A stretch of DNA of 64,000 nt from Dyella sp. SG609 (GCF_012275375.1 NZ_JAAZQJ010000002.1:434001-498000); one strand, 5' to 3'; numbered from the stretch's first letter, positions 17,268-27,612 are shown. The notes: generated by a model from the letters alone, not told the origin. Program-made: numbers and translations.

Positions 17268-17612
17268 AAATCCCCCTGTAAGTGCTTTCCTGCAATAAGG
17301 GCGGCGCCCTTTCCCTTCGAGTAGCGAAGCGAAACCGCCCTCTGTCTCCCACGCTATCGAGCCGGGAACCCGGCCAGACTTCGCGAATCTTGCAGAACTA
17401 CCCAAAGCGCGGCAAGGGGCGCTCATCCACTGGTTTCAGACGCGGCGCCCGCCGGCCTTTTTACCTCGGCCGCCATGACGGCACTTATCACCGCCATCCG
17501 CCGGTCAAGCTGCGCTTATCGCGGGCTGAAAAACCTTTTGAGCTACCAGACTTTTCCTAAGGACTTGCTCAGTCCCCGCCTCCAGAATTCGCCGCCCCCG
17601 GAGGAAAAGGCC
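17268..17612. other. Intergenic region with no recognised gene
   Basis: It separates divergently transcribed small genes (minus-strand secreted protein, plus-strand 70-residue protein). The reading frames here have no ribosome binding site or recognisable product. It presumably holds the two promoters, but no clear -35/-10 pair was identified. Confidence 0.4.
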
Positions 17613-17825
17613 ATGCACCCGACAGTCAATGAGCGCCCCATCCAGAGCGAGCTGAGAAACCTGGCCCTGGCCATCGGCGTGGCCATGCACCTGGACGCCG
17701 CCTTGCCCCTGCTGCCGGAGCAGCACGAAGCCGCCAAATCCCTGCGCCAGGCGCAGAAGTCGGCGATGAAGCTGGTGCGTTATCTGCGGGCCGCTTTGCC
17801 CGACAACGGCGAAAACGGCGCCTGA
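17613..17825 (+). CDS. Small hypothetical protein (70 aa)
   Basis: The ATG at 17613 has a consensus GGAGG ribosome binding site 8 bases upstream, which decides the start; upstream in-frame ATGs lack one. The product is mostly alpha-helical (RNLALAIGVAMHLDAALPLL; AAKSLRQAQKSAMKLVRYLR), without a signal peptide, membrane segment or cysteines. No family recognised. A small GC-rich hairpin (GCGCCAGC/GCTGGCGT) follows the stop. Confidence 0.55.
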   Translation: MHPTVNERPIQSELRNLALAIGVAMHLDAALPLLPEQHEAAKSLRQAQKSAMKLVRYLRAALPDNGENGA

Positions 17826-17844
17826 GCGCCAGCGCTCGCTGGCG

Positions 17845-18285
17845 TCATTCCGCGATACGCGTGGTCTGCACGTTGACCACGCGCCAGACCATTCCTTCTT
17901 TCACATAAGTGTCGGTGTAGCGGTAGTGGGTGCGGAACGGCTTGCCCTGATAGGTGCCGTGCATATCGGTGCTGCCGTTGAGCAGGGCGGTATTGCCGTA
18001 GATGCGGATGGTGAAGTCCTCGACGGTGTACGGCTCGATCACCAGGTCGGGCGAAGTGAGGTTCTGCAGGAACTGCGCCTTGTCGGCGGTGGCGCCGTCG
18101 CTGCCGATCTGGAAGAACGTGTCGGACATGTTCCTGGCGATGGCCTGCCGGTCTTTCTTGACGATCGCCGTATCCCAGGCATCGGCCTGCGCTTTCAGCC
18201 GGGCGCGAAGATCGGTGGAGTCCTTAGCGATGGCAGGCATGGAGGCCAGCAGCAGGGCAAGGCAGGCGGTTCTTAGGATCGCCAT
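17845..18285 (-). CDS. Secreted NTF2-like (SnoaL/DUF4440-type) protein
   Basis: A 146-residue protein with a signal peptide (MAILRTACLALLLASMPAIAK) from the ATG at 18285, preceded by GGGAG. The mature part has the NTF2-like pattern: helix 'LKAQADAWDTAIVKKDRQAIARNM', then strands 'DFTIRIYGNTALLNGSTDMHGTY' and 'YRYTDTYVKEGMVWRVVNVQTTRI'. DUF4440 proteins are usually small ligand-binding or cyclase-like folds with unknown partners. The frame extends upstream but without a start signal. Confidence 0.75.
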   Translation of the reverse strand: MAILRTACLALLLASMPAIAKDSTDLRARLKAQADAWDTAIVKKDRQAIARNMSDTFFQIGSDGATADKAQFLQNLTSPDLVIEPYTVEDFTIRIYGNTALLNGSTDMHGTYQGKPFRTHYRYTDTYVKEGMVWRVVNVQTTRIAE

Positions 18286-18402
18286 CGGATAGCTCCCGAG
18301 CGGAGGTTCTGAGTGAGAGGACGCCATGGCGCCGCCTTCCCCTGCCGCGCCCGCCGCTGAGCTTAGTCGATCGCGGCAGGCCCCCGCTGTTGCCGCCAAG
18401 GA

Positions 18403-18429
18403 AAAAGCCCGGCGCGAAGCCGGGCTTTT
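18403..18429 (-). terminator. Intrinsic terminator of the DUF3606 gene
   Basis: An 11-bp stem (AAAAGCCCGGC with GCCGGGCTTTT) and a 5-base loop; a T-rich run follows on the minus strand. Confidence 0.85.
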
Positions 18430-18456
18430 CGATCGGCCGGGGCGGAATGCGATGAC

Positions 18457-18633
18457 CTATTTGCCGAAGTGCTTGCGCACCGCCGCCGCCGATACGCCGA
18501 CCGCCTTCACTGCCGCCTTCAACTCCTGCTCGGTGCAGCTGAACGTCTTGCACCAGTAGCGCACTTCCCAATCCTCATGCACGTTCACCCTGGCCGCGTC
18601 CTGCGGGCCGCGCTTGCTCAGATCGTCAGACAT
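18457..18633 (-). CDS. DUF3606 domain protein (58 aa)
   Basis: A short gene, reading MSDDLSKRGPQDAARVN to ...RKHFGK and a TAG at 18457. The pattern 'RGPQDAARVNVHEDWEVRYW' followed by a Cys-containing helix-turn-helix-like part (CTEQELKAAVKAVG, AAAVRKHFGK) is the DUF3606 signature. GGAGAGA lies about 6 bases before the ATG and a terminator follows the stop. Members are usually small stress-associated proteins of unknown function; the helix-turn-helix similarity suggests but does not prove nucleic acid contact. Confidence 0.88.
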   Translation of the reverse strand: MSDDLSKRGPQDAARVNVHEDWEVRYWCKTFSCTEQELKAAVKAVGVSAAAVRKHFGK

Positions 18634-18753
18634 GGGTTCTCTCCGATCGTTGGAAGCCCTGTCGACGGCACGACGCGGATATCGCGCGTCCAGGGCCGGC
18701 CCAGTGTTCGGCGCTGGCCCTGCCCTGTCTTTAGATGAAATACGAAAATGCGC

Positions 18754-19296
18754 TCATGTGGGTTGCGTAATACCGGCACCGTACGGGTTCACTGACATCG
18801 CATCGAGCTGATGGATCGAGTCGAGCGACAACGTGGGGGTGGGATTTGCCGGCGCCTGCGAGATGCAACCGGCGGTACCGCGCTTGGCGTTGCCGTCCCT
18901 GACCGCGGCCGCCGCATCGGCGGCATAGCCGGCCGCCTCCTGCGCCGCCCCGACGGCGGCGCGGACCGCGGCATCGGTGTCGCGGCTGGGCTGCTTCGCC
19001 GCGGCTGCCACGGTCCTGGCCGCGGCGGCCTGCGCCGCGTCGGCGGCCTGCTGTGCCTGGTGGGCCAGTGCTTCGGCAGCACAGCTATTGGGTTCGGCCT
19101 TGGCCTTCATAGCCGCATTCGCGGCGTCGGCGGCTGCGGAGACCGCCTCATCCGCCGCGTCCCCCGACGCGACCTCGGCCGCCGTGCAAGGGCGGCCCTC
19201 CGAACTGGTGCACGAATTCTGCGCGGCATTCGCTGCGTGGTCGGCGGCGTTGGAAGCCGAATTTGCACCACTAGAACCGGAAACGGAACCTGCCAT
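18754..19296 (-). CDS. Alanine-rich helical hypothetical protein with four cysteines
   Basis: A 180-residue protein dominated by alanine in long AA-D/Q/E-type helices (for example AAVRAAVGAAQEAAGYAADA). Four cysteines (29, 37, 72, 144) punctuate it. The N-terminus is Gly/Ser-rich and not a signal peptide; the C-terminus is Pro/Leu-rich. An AGGAG ribosome binding site 8 bases before the ATG supports it as a real gene. Composition resembles LEA-like or coiled Ala-rich stress proteins, but no family is recognised. Codon bias alone could keep this frame open, so some doubt remains. Confidence 0.55.
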   Translation of the reverse strand: MAGSVSGSSGANSASNAADHAANAAQNSCTSSEGRPCTAAEVASGDAADEAVSAAADAANAAMKAKAEPNSCAAEALAHQAQQAADAAQAAAARTVAAAAKQPSRDTDAAVRAAVGAAQEAAGYAADAAAAVRDGNAKRGTAGCISQAPANPTPTLSLDSIHQLDAMSVNPYGAGITQPT

Positions 19297-19387
19297 GGCG
19301 ATAACTCCTATGGGGGAGCCTCACCCTAGTCAGTCTTCCTTCGGCGGGCACACTAGGACGTTCCCTAGGGACAGGCTGGGTTCGACA

Positions 19388-19420
19388 CAAAAGAAAAGCG
19401 CCCAGGTTTCCCTGAGCGCC
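19388..19420 (-). terminator. Terminator of the five-tRNA operon
   Basis: On the minus strand GCGCTCAGG/CCTGGGCGC (one G-T pair) encloses loop GAAA, followed by TTTTCTTTTGT. It lies 10 bases beyond tRNA-Lys. Confidence 0.85.
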
Positions 19421-19429
19421 TTCTTTGAT

Positions 19430-19505
<76 letters not shown>

Positions 19506-19520
19506 TGAAACTTCAAATTT

Positions 19521-19598
19521 TGGGGTGGACGATGGGACTCGAACCCACGACATCCGGAATCACAATCCGGTACTCTAACCAGCTGAGCTACGCCCACC
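19521..19598 (-). tRNA. tRNA-His(GTG)
   Basis: 78 nt including the extra 5' G(-1) opposite C73 that marks tRNA-His. The anticodon loop TTGTGAT gives GTG; CCA is encoded. Confidence 0.95.
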
Positions 19599-19615
19599 AT
19601 AACCTTGATATGTAC

Positions 19616-19692
19616 TGGCGCGCCCGACAGGAATCGAACCTGCAACCGTCGGCTTAGAAGGCCGATGCTCTATCCGGTTGAGCTACAGGCGC
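19616..19692 (-). tRNA. tRNA-Arg(TCT)
   Basis: 77 nt. Anticodon stem TCGGC/GCCGA with loop CTTCTAA (anticodon TCT, reading AGA); acceptor GCGCCTG paired with CGGGCGC (one G-T pair), discriminator G, CCA encoded. Confidence 0.95.
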
Positions 19693-19718
19693 AATGCACT
19701 CGGGTGCAGAGCAACTGC

Positions 19719-19795
19719 TGGTCGGGGCAGAGGGATTCGAACCCACGACTTCCAGCTCCCAAAGCTGGCGCTCTACCAGGCTGAGCTATACCCCG
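19719..19795 (-). tRNA. tRNA-Pro(TGG)
   Basis: 77 nt. Acceptor CGGGGTA/TGCCCCG beginning with C1, as in bacterial tRNA-Pro; anticodon loop TTTGGGA gives TGG; CCA encoded. Confidence 0.95.
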
Positions 19796-19969
19796 ATTTC
19801 GAACCCTCGACCGCTTTCGCAATGCCGAAGCTTTGAAATGCTACGGGTGACGCTTCGCCCAGTCAATCCGTATCGAAGCACACCGAACACATCTTTCGTC
19901 CGGTTCCTAGGAGCGGTGTTCTGCTCTTCGGATGCAAACCGTGATGCGAACATCACTGCCTGCCTTGTA

Positions 19970-20046
19970 TGGCGCGCCCGGAGAGATTCGAACTCCCGAC
20001 CACCAAGTTCGTAGCCTGGTACTCTATCCAACTGAGCTACGGGCGC
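19970..20046 (-). tRNA. tRNA-Arg(ACG)
   Basis: 77 nt. Anticodon loop CTACGAA gives ACG (wobble A expected to be edited to inosine); acceptor GCGCCCG/CGGGCGC; CCA encoded. First gene of the tRNA operon. Confidence 0.95.
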
Positions 20047-20110
20047 GTTGTAAAACCTTTGCCATCTTCGCTTAACCACCGGAGTGGAAAGCGCCGAAGC
20101 GAGAAGCGGA

Positions 20111-20160
20111 ATTATTCAGATTCGGACAGTGGTCGTCAATACTTTTTTCAGTTTTTTTTC
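20111..20160 (-). promoter_or_regulatory. Strong promoter with A-tract (UP-element-like) for the tRNA operon
   Basis: On the minus strand TTGACG (20139-20134), a 17-base spacer and AATAAT (20116-20111) lie 65 bases before tRNA-Arg(ACG). Immediately upstream of the -35 is GAAAAAAAACTGAAAAAAG (20160-20142), a typical UP element for stable RNA genes. The discriminator after the -10 is GC-rich. Confidence 0.85.
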
Positions 20161-20313
20161 ACCGGATGCCGAAGCATTCATATCCCGGTGCCGACGACCC
20201 GCATCGAAGCCGCGCATTCTAACGGCCGAAAACAGGATCGCCTAGAGGGAAAGCAGAATGTGTTGCTTCGTTCTGCTTCGCGTGTCGCGCGGCATCCATC
20301 GATGATGGAAACG

Positions 20314-20339
20314 ACGAGGGCGGCCATCGCCGCCCTCGT
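20314..20339 (-). terminator. Terminator of ftsH
   Basis: A perfect 11-bp stem (ACGAGGGCGGC/GCCGCCCTCGT) with a 4-base loop, 24 bases beyond the ftsH stop; the T tract is short. Confidence 0.7.
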
Positions 20340-20362
20340 TGCCATCGCCATGCCCTGCCCGC

Positions 20363-22305
<1,943 letters not shown>

Positions 22306-22309
<4 letters not shown>

Positions 22310-22956
22310 GCACGGTTCTCGCCCGGTTGAGCGCCACTGACCTTTCTTCCTGTGGCCAGCGCATAGACCTCACGCGAACGGGCGCGGGAGGCTTTGGGTT
22401 TACGCATAGTTACGCGCGAAAACTCCGTGCGCAAGCTACGCAAGTAATCGTCGAAGCCAGCTCCCTGGAATAACTTGATCAGGAACGAACCGCCCGGTTT
22501 CAGCCAATGGCGGCTGAAATCCAGCGCCAGCTCGGCCAGATCCATAGCCCGGATCTGGTCGGCCAGCGCGACACCACTCATATTGGGGGCCATGTCGGAT
22601 AGGACAAGATCGAGCTGCTGGCCCTCCAGGCGGCTCTCCAGCTCGCGCAGGACGGACTCCTCGCGGAAGTCGCCCTGCAGGAAATCCACCCCGGCGATGC
22701 CCTGCATGGGCAGGATGTCCAGGGCCACCACCTTGCCGGTGTCGCCCAGGCGCTGGCGCACCAGCTGGGACCATCCGCCCGGGGCGGCGCCCAGGTCGAC
22801 CACGCGCATGCCCGGCTTGAGCAGGCGGTCGCGCTCGATCAGTTCTTCCAGCTTATAGACGGCACGGGAGCGCACGCCCTCGGCCTGGGCTTTCTTCACA
22901 TAGACGTCATCGAAGTGTTCCCGCAGCCAGCGGGAACTGCTTTTGCTGCGGGACAT
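22306..22956 (-). CDS. rlmE: 23S rRNA 2'-O-ribose methyltransferase RlmE (FtsJ/RrmJ)
   Basis: Methylates U2552 of 23S rRNA, a late step of 50S maturation. The 216-residue protein shows the SAM motif [13 protein letters not shown] (52-64) and the K-D-K-E catalytic tetrad Lys35, Asp121, Lys161, Glu196. The start ATG at 22956 ([15 protein letters not shown]) matches homologues; the longer open frame is rejected. It is coupled to ftsH by a 4-base overlap and is divergent from yhbY. Confidence 0.95.
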
Positions 22957-23041
22957 GGGTCGGCAACGGCCACAGATAGGGGGTAACGGGGCGGCATGAT
23001 ACCCTTGTCGGTCCATTCGCCGCGAATCCGAGACTGAACGC

Positions 23042-23338
23042 ATGTCGCTCTCCCCCTCCCAGCGCCGCTATCTGCGCAGTCTGGCCCACGACCTCAAGCC
23101 GGTGATCCTGCTCGGGGCCAAGGGCGCGACCGAGGCCGTGGTCAAGGAACTGGACCTGGCCCTGACCCACCACGAACTGGTGAAGGTGAAGCTGTCCGGC
23201 GGCGACAAGGACGAGCGCCAGGAGCAGATCGACTTCCTCGCCGGCGGCACCCGCGCCGAGAACGTGCAGCAGATCGGCCATATCGTGGTGCTGTTCCGCC
23301 GCAACGAGGACGAGCCCAAGCTCGCCCTGCCGCGCTGA
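23042..23338 (+). CDS. yhbY: YhbY family RNA-binding (CRM domain) protein
   Basis: A 98-residue single CRS1/YhbY domain protein, associated with pre-50S ribosomal subunits. Helix '[22 protein letters not shown]' and the GxKG-type loop (GAKG, about 25-28) followed by '[11 protein letters not shown]' are the conserved elements. It is divergent from rlmE, a conserved arrangement that groups ribosome-assembly factors. Confidence 0.92.
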   Translation: MSLSPSQRRYLRSLAHDLKPVILLGAKGATEAVVKELDLALTHHELVKVKLSGGDKDERQEQIDFLAGGTRAENVQQIGHIVVLFRRNEDEPKLALPR

Positions 23339-23348
23339 GCCGGCCCGC

Positions 23349-23726
23349 ATGGACCTTTCGCTCGACCGCCCCGGCGAATACCTGTACGTGCGCCGGGTCG
23401 GCGCGCGCAGCGTCACCGTCGTCGATCGCGAGTTCACCCGCAGCCTGGTGCTTTCCCCGGAAAAAGCCATCGAGAACTGGCCGGTCACCCACGCCGGCCA
23501 GCTGGATGCCGGCCACGTCGACAGCATCCTGGCGCTGGACCCCGAAGTGGTGGTGCTGGGCACCGGGGAGCGCCAGGTGTTCCCCGCCGCCGCCTTCCTG
23601 GCCGGCTTCCTGCGCAAGGGCGTGGGCGTGGAAGTGATGGACAACGCCGCCGCGGCGCGTACCTACGACCTGCTGGCCGGCGAGCGCCGCCGCGTGGTCG
23701 CGGCTTTTATCCTGCCGGAAGCCTGA
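23349..23726 (+). CDS. Mth938-like (DUF498) domain protein
   Basis: A 125-residue protein of the Mth938/NDUFAF3-like fold. Typical features are 'NWPV' near residue 43 and the stretch 'LDPEVVVLGTGERQVFP' (about 63-79), followed by 'GVGVEVMDNAAAARTYDLLAGERRRVVAAFIL'. The biochemical role in bacteria is not established; the mitochondrial relative is a complex I assembly factor. It lies 10 bases after yhbY and converges on nlpD. Confidence 0.82.
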   Translation: MDLSLDRPGEYLYVRRVGARSVTVVDREFTRSLVLSPEKAIENWPVTHAGQLDAGHVDSILALDPEVVVLGTGERQVFPAAAFLAGFLRKGVGVEVMDNAAAARTYDLLAGERRRVVAAFILPEA

Positions 23727-23736
23727 GCGCCGCCGC

Positions 23737-24747
23737 TCAGCGCGACGGCAGATAGCCCAGCGGGTCGACCGGATTGCCGTCGCGGCGGATCTGGAACTGC
23801 AGTTCGTCCCGCGTCGCGCCGGTGGAACCCATCTCGGCGATCTGCTGGCCCGCGCTGACGCGCTGGCCTTCCTTCACCAGGCGCTTGCTGTTGTGCCCGT
23901 AGGCCGACAGGAAGCTGTCGTTGTGCTTGATGATCACCAGCTCGCCATAGCCGACCAGGCCATTGCCGCTGTACACCACCACGCCATCGGCGGCGGCGCG
24001 GATCGGATCGCCGGACTTGCCCAGGATCTCGATCCCCGGAATCGCATCGCCCGACTGGTAACGCTTACCCAGTGAACCGTCCGCCGGCCAGCGCCAGTTG
24101 ATACCGGCGCTGGAGCGTGTGGCGCCTGGGGCCACAGCCTGCGGAGGAACCGGCGGTGGCGTCGCGGCAGCCGCCGCGGTGTGCGCGGTCGCCGGGGAGC
24201 CGGCCACCGGCACGACGGTGACCGCCGTCGAAGCCGGAGCAGGCACCGCCACGGGCGCCGTGGACGGTGCGGACTTGGCCGGGACCGACGCCACCGGAGC
24301 CTCGGCCGGCGTCGCCGCCGGATTGTTCTGCACGTTCTGGAAGCCGCCGCCGCTCGGGGGATTGGCCGGCACGAGCACCACCGGGTGGCTCGGCGGCTTC
24401 GGCAGCGTGGCCGCAACCGCCGCATGGCTGGCCGCCGGTGCAGCCGCTCCATTGGGCGACAGCTTCAGCGTCTGCCCCGGCCAGATCGTGTACGGCGCGG
24501 CGATGCCGTTCCACGAAGCCAGGTCGCGGAAGTCCACGCTGTTGCGGAAGGCGATCGAATACAGCGTGTCGCCCTTTACTACCTTATAAGTGCCGCCTGG
24601 CGCCGCCGCGCGTACAGCCGCCGGCGCCACCGTGCGCCCCTGCGTGCCCGCAGCCGGTTCGACCACCACCGAGCTGCGTGGCGAGACGCAGGCGGCGAGC
24701 AGCAGGGAGAGCGCGGCGGGGACGAGGTAGCGGCTGGGTCCGTTCAT
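23737..24747 (-). CDS. nlpD: NlpD-like lipoprotein with LysM and degenerate M23 domain
   Basis: Outer-membrane lipoprotein that in relatives activates periplasmic amidases during cell separation. The start ATG at 24747 gives a signal peptide with lipobox LLAAC (Cys20). A LysM domain (about 51-96, 'YKVVKGDTLYSIAFRN') is followed by a long Ala/Pro-rich linker and a C-terminal M23 domain (about 235-330). The usual zinc-binding HxH near the end is 'LQFQIR' here, so metal binding and hydrolase activity are probably lost, as in known amidase activators. rpoS, the usual neighbour, is absent; the gene converges on a Mth938-like gene. Confidence 0.9.
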   Translation of the reverse strand: MNGPSRYLVPAALSLLLAACVSPRSSVVVEPAAGTQGRTVAPAAVRAAAPGGTYKVVKGDTLYSIAFRNSVDFRDLASWNGIAAPYTIWPGQTLKLSPNGAAAPAASHAAVAATLPKPPSHPVVLVPANPPSGGGFQNVQNNPAATPAEAPVASVPAKSAPSTAPVAVPAPASTAVTVVPVAGSPATAHTAAAAATPPPVPPQAVAPGATRSSAGINWRWPADGSLGKRYQSGDAIPGIEILGKSGDPIRAAADGVVVYSGNGLVGYGELVIIKHNDSFLSAYGHNSKRLVKEGQRVSAGQQIAEMGSTGATRDELQFQIRRDGNPVDPLGYLPSR

Positions 24748-24814
24748 GCGGTGAGCATAGCGAGGCAAAGGGTGATTTTCATGCGGATGTCCTGTTTCGG
24801 ACTTCGCCCTAAGC

Positions 24815-25423
24815 TCAATGGCGCAGCACCCACCACAAGAGCAAACCGGCCAGGATTACCACCGCGGCCCAGCCGATGCGCTCGATATGCTTGTGCAGGA
24901 TGCGCTCGGCGCGTTCGCCGAAGATGCGGATCAGCAGCGCCAGCAGCCACACGCGCTTGCCGCGGCCCACCGCCATGCACACCAGGAATGGAACGATCGG
25001 CACGCCGACGATGCCGGCTGCCCAGGTGACGAACTTCATCGGCACCACCGGCTGCAGCGCGGCCAGCGCCAGCACCACCAGCAGCCCCAGCCAATGCGTG
25101 TTCATCTGCGCGCGCAGGCTTTCCACGCCCTGCTCGATCGGCGCCAGCAGGTGCAGCGCCTCCAGCACCGGATGCAGCGCCTGGAACGCCCAGTGGCCCA
25201 GCGCATAGCCGACCAGCGAGCCGAGCAGCGAGAACACGAGGCTCAAGTTGGCGTAGAAGAACGCCTTGTGCCGCTTGCCCAGCATCATCGGCGCCAGCAT
25301 CACTTCCGGCATGATCGGAAAGATGAAGGCTTCGACGAAGCTCAAGCCGCACAGGTAGTAGACCGCCCTGGGATGGCGCGCCCAGGTCAGGGCGCGTGCG
25401 TACAGCGTTCCGAACAAGCGCAT
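24815..25423 (-). CDS. YqaA/DedA family membrane protein
   Basis: A 202-residue integral membrane protein of the SNARE-associated/DedA superfamily, YqaA subgroup. The motif 'SFVEAFIFPIMPEVMLAPMMLG' (about 28-49) and 'VVPMKFVTWAAGIVGVPIVPFLVCMAVGRGKR' carry the conserved E, P, G and R residues. DedA proteins are implicated in lipid (undecaprenyl phosphate or phospholipid) translocation. It follows pcm by 26 bases on the same strand and precedes nlpD. Confidence 0.87.
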   Translation of the reverse strand: MRLFGTLYARALTWARHPRAVYYLCGLSFVEAFIFPIMPEVMLAPMMLGKRHKAFFYANLSLVFSLLGSLVGYALGHWAFQALHPVLEALHLLAPIEQGVESLRAQMNTHWLGLLVVLALAALQPVVPMKFVTWAAGIVGVPIVPFLVCMAVGRGKRVWLLALLIRIFGERAERILHKHIERIGWAAVVILAGLLLWWVLRH

Positions 25424-25449
25424 CTAGCGTCCTTCAAGCGAGGGCAGCA

Positions 25450-26130
25450 TCAGCCGATGCCGCCGAGCAGCGGCACGAAGCTCACCGGTCCGAGTTCTTC
25501 CTGCACGAAGTCGCCCTGCCCGTCGCCGCGCATGCGGATCAAGGTCTGATGGCTGGGCGAACCCACCGGCGCCACCAGCACGCCGGTCGGGCTGAGCTGG
25601 TCGAGCAGCTGGGTGGGAATGGTGTCGCCGGCGGCGGTGAGGATGATGGCGTCGAACGGCGCCTCGTCCGGCCAGCCGAGCTTGCCGTCGTCGTGGCGCG
25701 AGCGCAGGTTGGCCAGGCCCAGCTGGCGGAAGCGCCGGCGCGCCTGGCGCAGCAGTTCCTCGATGCGCTCCACCGTGTACAGCTGCGGCACCAGCGCGGC
25801 CAGCACCACCGCCTGGTAGCCGGAGCCGGTGCCGATCTCCAGCACCTTCTGCGGCGTGCCGAATTCCAGCAGCGCCTCGGTCATGCGCGCCACCACCCAG
25901 GGCTGGGAGATGGTCTGGCCATGGCCGATCGGCAGCGCGGTGTTCTCGTAGGCGCGCGAGTGCAGCGCCTGGTCGATGAAGTGATGGCGCGGCAGGTTGC
26001 GGATCACCTCGATCACGCGCGCATCCTTGATGCCGTCTTCCTTCAGCTTGGACGCCAGCCGGTCGCGGGCGCGCTGCGAAGTCATGCCTTCGCCTTTGAG
26101 CGCGGACGGCGGCAGCGGGTGCACGTTCAT
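25450..26130 (-). CDS. pcm: Protein-L-isoaspartate O-methyltransferase
   Basis: SAM-dependent repair enzyme for isoaspartyl residues in aged proteins. It has 226 residues from the ATG at 26130; a second possible start (ATG 26085, MTSQRARDR) aligns with the E. coli start. Signature elements are '[21 protein letters not shown]' and motif [12 protein letters not shown]. The 26130 start sits 2 bases after the surE stop, so surE-pcm are probably co-translated. Confidence 0.93.
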   Translation of the reverse strand: MNVHPLPPSALKGEGMTSQRARDRLASKLKEDGIKDARVIEVIRNLPRHHFIDQALHSRAYENTALPIGHGQTISQPWVVARMTEALLEFGTPQKVLEIGTGSGYQAVVLAALVPQLYTVERIEELLRQARRRFRQLGLANLRSRHDDGKLGWPDEAPFDAIILTAAGDTIPTQLLDQLSPTGVLVAPVGSPSHQTLIRMRGDGQGDFVQEELGPVSFVPLLGGIG

Positions 26131-26132
26131 GG

Positions 26133-26924
26133 TCACGCCACCTTCGCTCCGCTGCCGGCGCCCATGCGGTCGCTGAGCGCGGTCATCCAGCTGCTCACCT
26201 TCTCCAGCGCCTGGAAGCGCGTGAGGTCGACGTGGATCGGCGTGACCGAGACGTAGCCGCGGCGCACCGCGTCGAAATCGGTGCCGGGGCCGGCGTCGTC
26301 CACGTCGCCGGCCGGGCCGATCCACCAGATCGGCTTGCCGCGCGGGTCGGTCTGCCGGATGCACGGCGCGGAACGGTGGCGCTTGCCCAGGCGGGTGACT
26401 TCGAAGCCGTGGATCTGTTCCCACGGCAGGTCGGGCACGTTGACGTTGAGGATGGTGTCGGCCGGCAGCGGGTCCACCAGCAGGCGTTCCATCAGCATCA
26501 GCACGGCGCGCGCGGCACAGTCGTAGTGCTCGCCGTGGTGGTCCTTGCTCACCAGCGAGACGGCGATCGCCGGCAGGCCGAGGAAACGGCCTTCCATCGC
26601 GGCGGAGACCGTGCCGGAATAGATCACGTCGTCGCCGAGATTGGCCGAGTTGTTGATGCCGGACACCACGATGTCGGGCTCGTCGTCGAGCAGGCCGGCC
26701 AGCGCCAGGTGCACGCAGTCGGTCGGCGTGCCCGCCACGCGGTAATAGCCGTTGTCCATCCGCAGCACGCGGATCGGCGCGTCGAGGGTGAGTGAATTGC
26801 TGGCGCCGGAGCGGTCCCGGTCGGGAGCCACCACGGTGACCTGGCCGACCGCGCCGAGGCGTTCGGCCAGCACGCGGATGCCGGGAGCATCCACACCGTC
26901 GTCGTTGCTTACGAGAACTCGCAT
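26133..26924 (-). CDS. surE: 5'/3'-nucleotidase SurE
   Basis: Survival protein, a metal-dependent nucleoside monophosphatase. The 263-residue protein begins [15 protein letters not shown], where the two Asp (9, 10) bind metal, followed by '[16 protein letters not shown]' and '[13 protein letters not shown]' and '[20 protein letters not shown]'. An alternative ATG lies two codons earlier (26930). It is the first gene of the surE-pcm-yqaA-nlpD series, divergent from the Smr-domain gene. Confidence 0.95.
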   Translation of the reverse strand: MRVLVSNDDGVDAPGIRVLAERLGAVGQVTVVAPDRDRSGASNSLTLDAPIRVLRMDNGYYRVAGTPTDCVHLALAGLLDDEPDIVVSGINNSANLGDDVIYSGTVSAAMEGRFLGLPAIAVSLVSKDHHGEHYDCAARAVLMLMERLLVDPLPADTILNVNVPDLPWEQIHGFEVTRLGKRHRSAPCIRQTDPRGKPIWWIGPAGDVDDAGPGTDFDAVRRGYVSVTPIHVDLTRFQALEKVSSWMTALSDRMGAGSGAKVA

Positions 26925-27066
26925 TGTCATCCGTTCGAAAAACCCAGGAGCCGGCGCGTTCCCCGGCACGCCAGCGATACGCGGAAGTCTACCCGAGCGG
27001 GCCAGGGGTTTCATCGCCGACGATGTCACGTCCCGGTTGCACCGTGTCCTGGTCTACGATGTCGCG

Positions 27067-27609
27067 ATGAAACGCCGCCCGCCCACCGTGAACGACGACG
27101 ACGCGCGCCTGTTCCGCGAGGCGATCGGCGAAGTCCGCCGTCTCGACCCCGCCGAGCCGGCACCGGCCGCGCCCCGTCCCGAGCCGCGCGCGCACATGCT
27201 GGAAGCGGACGAAGCCGCGGTGCCGGGCGAATTGCTCGACATGGCCTTCGATCCCGGTCTCATGGAGGTCGGCGAGGAGCTCAGCTACCTGCGCGACGGC
27301 TATCCGCCGAAACTGCTGCGCCAGCTCAAGCGCGGCCAGTTCAGCGTGCAGGACGACATCGACCTGCACCAGATGAATGCCGCGGCGGCCACCGCGACCA
27401 TCGCCGACTTCCTCGCCGAGGCGCACGAGCGCGGCTTCCGCTGCGTGCGCATCGTGCATGGCAAGGGCCTGCGCTCGAAAAGCGCCGGGCCGGTGCTGAA
27501 GGTGCTGACGGACCGCCTCCTGCGGCGGCGGGACGACGTGATCGCGTTTGCTTCGGCACGGCCGATGCAGGGCGGCACGGGTGCCGTGGTCGTATTGCTG
27601 AAGGACTGA
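27067..27609 (+). CDS. Smr/MutS2 C-terminal domain protein (SmrA/B-like)
   Basis: A 180-residue cytoplasmic protein. The N-terminal part is acidic and proline-rich; the C-terminal Smr domain has DIDLHQMNAAAATATI (about 97-112) and the HGKG motif (about 132-135), the two hallmarks of Smr nucleases. SmrB-type proteins cleave mRNA between collided ribosomes in E. coli; whether this one does is not evident from sequence. The start ATG at 27067 is chosen over longer forms because homologues start MKRRPP. It ends 4 bases before a palindromic repeat. Confidence 0.88.
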   Translation: MKRRPPTVNDDDARLFREAIGEVRRLDPAEPAPAAPRPEPRAHMLEADEAAVPGELLDMAFDPGLMEVGEELSYLRDGYPPKLLRQLKRGQFSVQDDIDLHQMNAAAATATIADFLAEAHERGFRCVRIVHGKGLRSKSAGPVLKVLTDRLLRRRDDVIAFASARPMQGGTGAVVVLLKD

Positions 27610-27612
27610 ACT

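Noticed and set aside
16705-17352. 215-codon minus-strand frame overlapping the secreted protein gene
   Set aside because: Arg/Gly-rich shadow with no signal or homology; the signal-peptide frame at 16827-17267 has a strong ribosome binding site.
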